In this document: piece after piece, positions 46,751 to 47,332 of the stretch | Layout: every line of letters starts with the position of its first letter | How positions within the stretch are numbered: position 1 is the stretch's first letter | Origin: a virus | Virus record (IMG/VR): IMGVR_UViG_3300037963_002696 | Span: 1-47,332 of that record | DNA: 47,332 bases | Strand: one strand, 5' to 3' | Program-made: the position numbers and the translations under genes | Notes under the pieces: model-generated | The model's input: the letters and a program-made list of their open reading frames with translations, nothing else | Database searches by the model: none | What the model was told of the DNA's origin: nothing

Positions 46751-47332
46751 TGTATACCCTAAGACCCTACCAACAATCAGCCCATGATGCCGTCATCGAC
46801 TGGATTAAGACCTGCTTAGACCCGTGCCTAGTAGAAGCGGCCACCGGGTCGGGCAAAAGCCTGCTGGTGGCCGCGCTGGCTGCCAGTATCCACGGCATGA
46901 GCGGCAAAAAAATACTGTGTATTGCGCCTTCGAGTGAATTGGTAGAACAAAATTTTGAGAAATATCTAGCCACTGGGGAGAAGGCGAGCATATTTAGCGC
47001 CAGCCTCGGCAAAAAAGACATGCGCCACAATGTCATCTTCGGGACTCCGGGAACAATCAGCAATCAGGTTCGCAAATTCGGCAAGCAATTTGCCGCCGTG
47101 GTAATTGATGAAGCGCATGGCGTCACGCCCACGCTAATGAAAATCGTGGATCACATACGAAGCCAAAACCCTAAGCTGCGCGTGATAGGCCTATCAGCCA
47201 CGCCGTTTCGTCTCGGCACGGGTTACATTTATGGCAACCACTACCAGCATGGCGCGATTGACGAAACGCAGGCGATTGACCCATTTTTTCACTCGCTGGT
47301 TTACAGTATTGGGGCGCGGGAGCTAATCGACG
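46750..47332 (+). CDS. DEAH-box helicase, N-terminal part (gene runs off the window)
   Basis: First 194 residues of the helicase whose C-terminal part is at 1-1212. Q-motif-like start MYTLRPYQQSAH, Walker A EAATGSGKSLLVA (about residues 29-41), DEAH motif AVVIDEAHGV, and SAT motif VIGLSATPFR. The window ends at SIGARELID plus one base. Homologues carry only a few residues (often GYLTPP-like) before the region that starts at base 1, so little is missing. Confidence 0.9.
   Translation, partial: MYTLRPYQQSAHDAVIDWIKTCLDPCLVEAATGSGKSLLVAALAASIHGMSGKKILCIAPSSELVEQNFEKYLATGEKASIFSASLGKKDMRHNVIFGTPGTISNQVRKFGKQFAAVVIDEAHGVTPTLMKIVDHIRSQNPKLRVIGLSATPFRLGTGYIYGNHYQHGAIDETQAIDPFFHSLVYSIGARELID

Overview
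The window is almost one whole genome of a tailed phage with a siphovirus-type tail, seen in circular permutation. It has a large and small terminase, portal, MuF head protein, capsid, tail-tube proteins, a 1627-residue tape measure and a lysis cassette. I see no integrase, excisionase, CI-type repressor or plasmid partition gene, so a virulent lifestyle is the simplest reading. A moderate GC content (about half by eye), a single tRNA with an encoded CCA, and Gram-negative-style sigma70 promoters and Shine-Dalgarno sites point to a proteobacterial, probably gammaproteobacterial host. That host guess is an inference. A DEAH helicase gene runs off the right end and resumes at base 1. A direct join would be out of frame, so about 20 bases are probably missing.

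There are two divergent transcription blocks. They diverge at about 43.66-43.79 kb, around a palindromic operator beside a small HTH gene. The rightward block (43.8 kb to the end, then 1 to 8.3 kb) carries DNA metabolism: a Sak4-like ATPase, an SSB-like protein, a PD-(D/E)XK exonuclease, a DEAH helicase, a VRR-NUC nuclease, an SNF2-like helicase, a DNA methyltransferase, a dCTP-deaminase-like enzyme and a run of small phage genes. The leftward block (43.66 down to 8.3 kb) carries the HTH regulator, an HNH endonuclease, a primase-polymerase/helicase, packaging genes, head, connector and tail genes, then fibre and lysis genes.

The leftward block is interrupted by four accessory cassettes (about 20.9-22.5, 28.8-30.9, 34.3-35.7 and 38.5-40.1 kb). 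Each begins with a recognisably similar intergenic element containing a stem-loop, holds small overlapping genes of mostly unknown function, and ends at an intrinsic terminator. Three terminators in the block (two cassette-ending, one upstream of the GIY-YIG gene) overlap the ribosome-binding site of the following gene. Three homing-type endonucleases (GIY-YIG between the terminase genes, HNH-AP2 on the opposite strand, HNH in the replication operon) are further insertions.

The most unusual locus is at 24.06-25.65 kb, between capsid and connector genes. It is a self-contained leftward unit: a sigma70-like promoter, a leader with two mutually exclusive stems, three modules of a degenerate pentanucleotide repeat (GGCNN in the transcript), a protein with RAMP/Cas7-like sequence features, a helical partner, and a terminator. 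I know of no described system with this layout. Two related AT-rich non-coding loci, 11.7 kb apart and sharing inverted repeats, with one adjoining the primase gene, resemble the two-site origin of satellite phage P4. A -1 frameshift site links the tail chaperone genes, and a potential pseudoknot lies just upstream of them.
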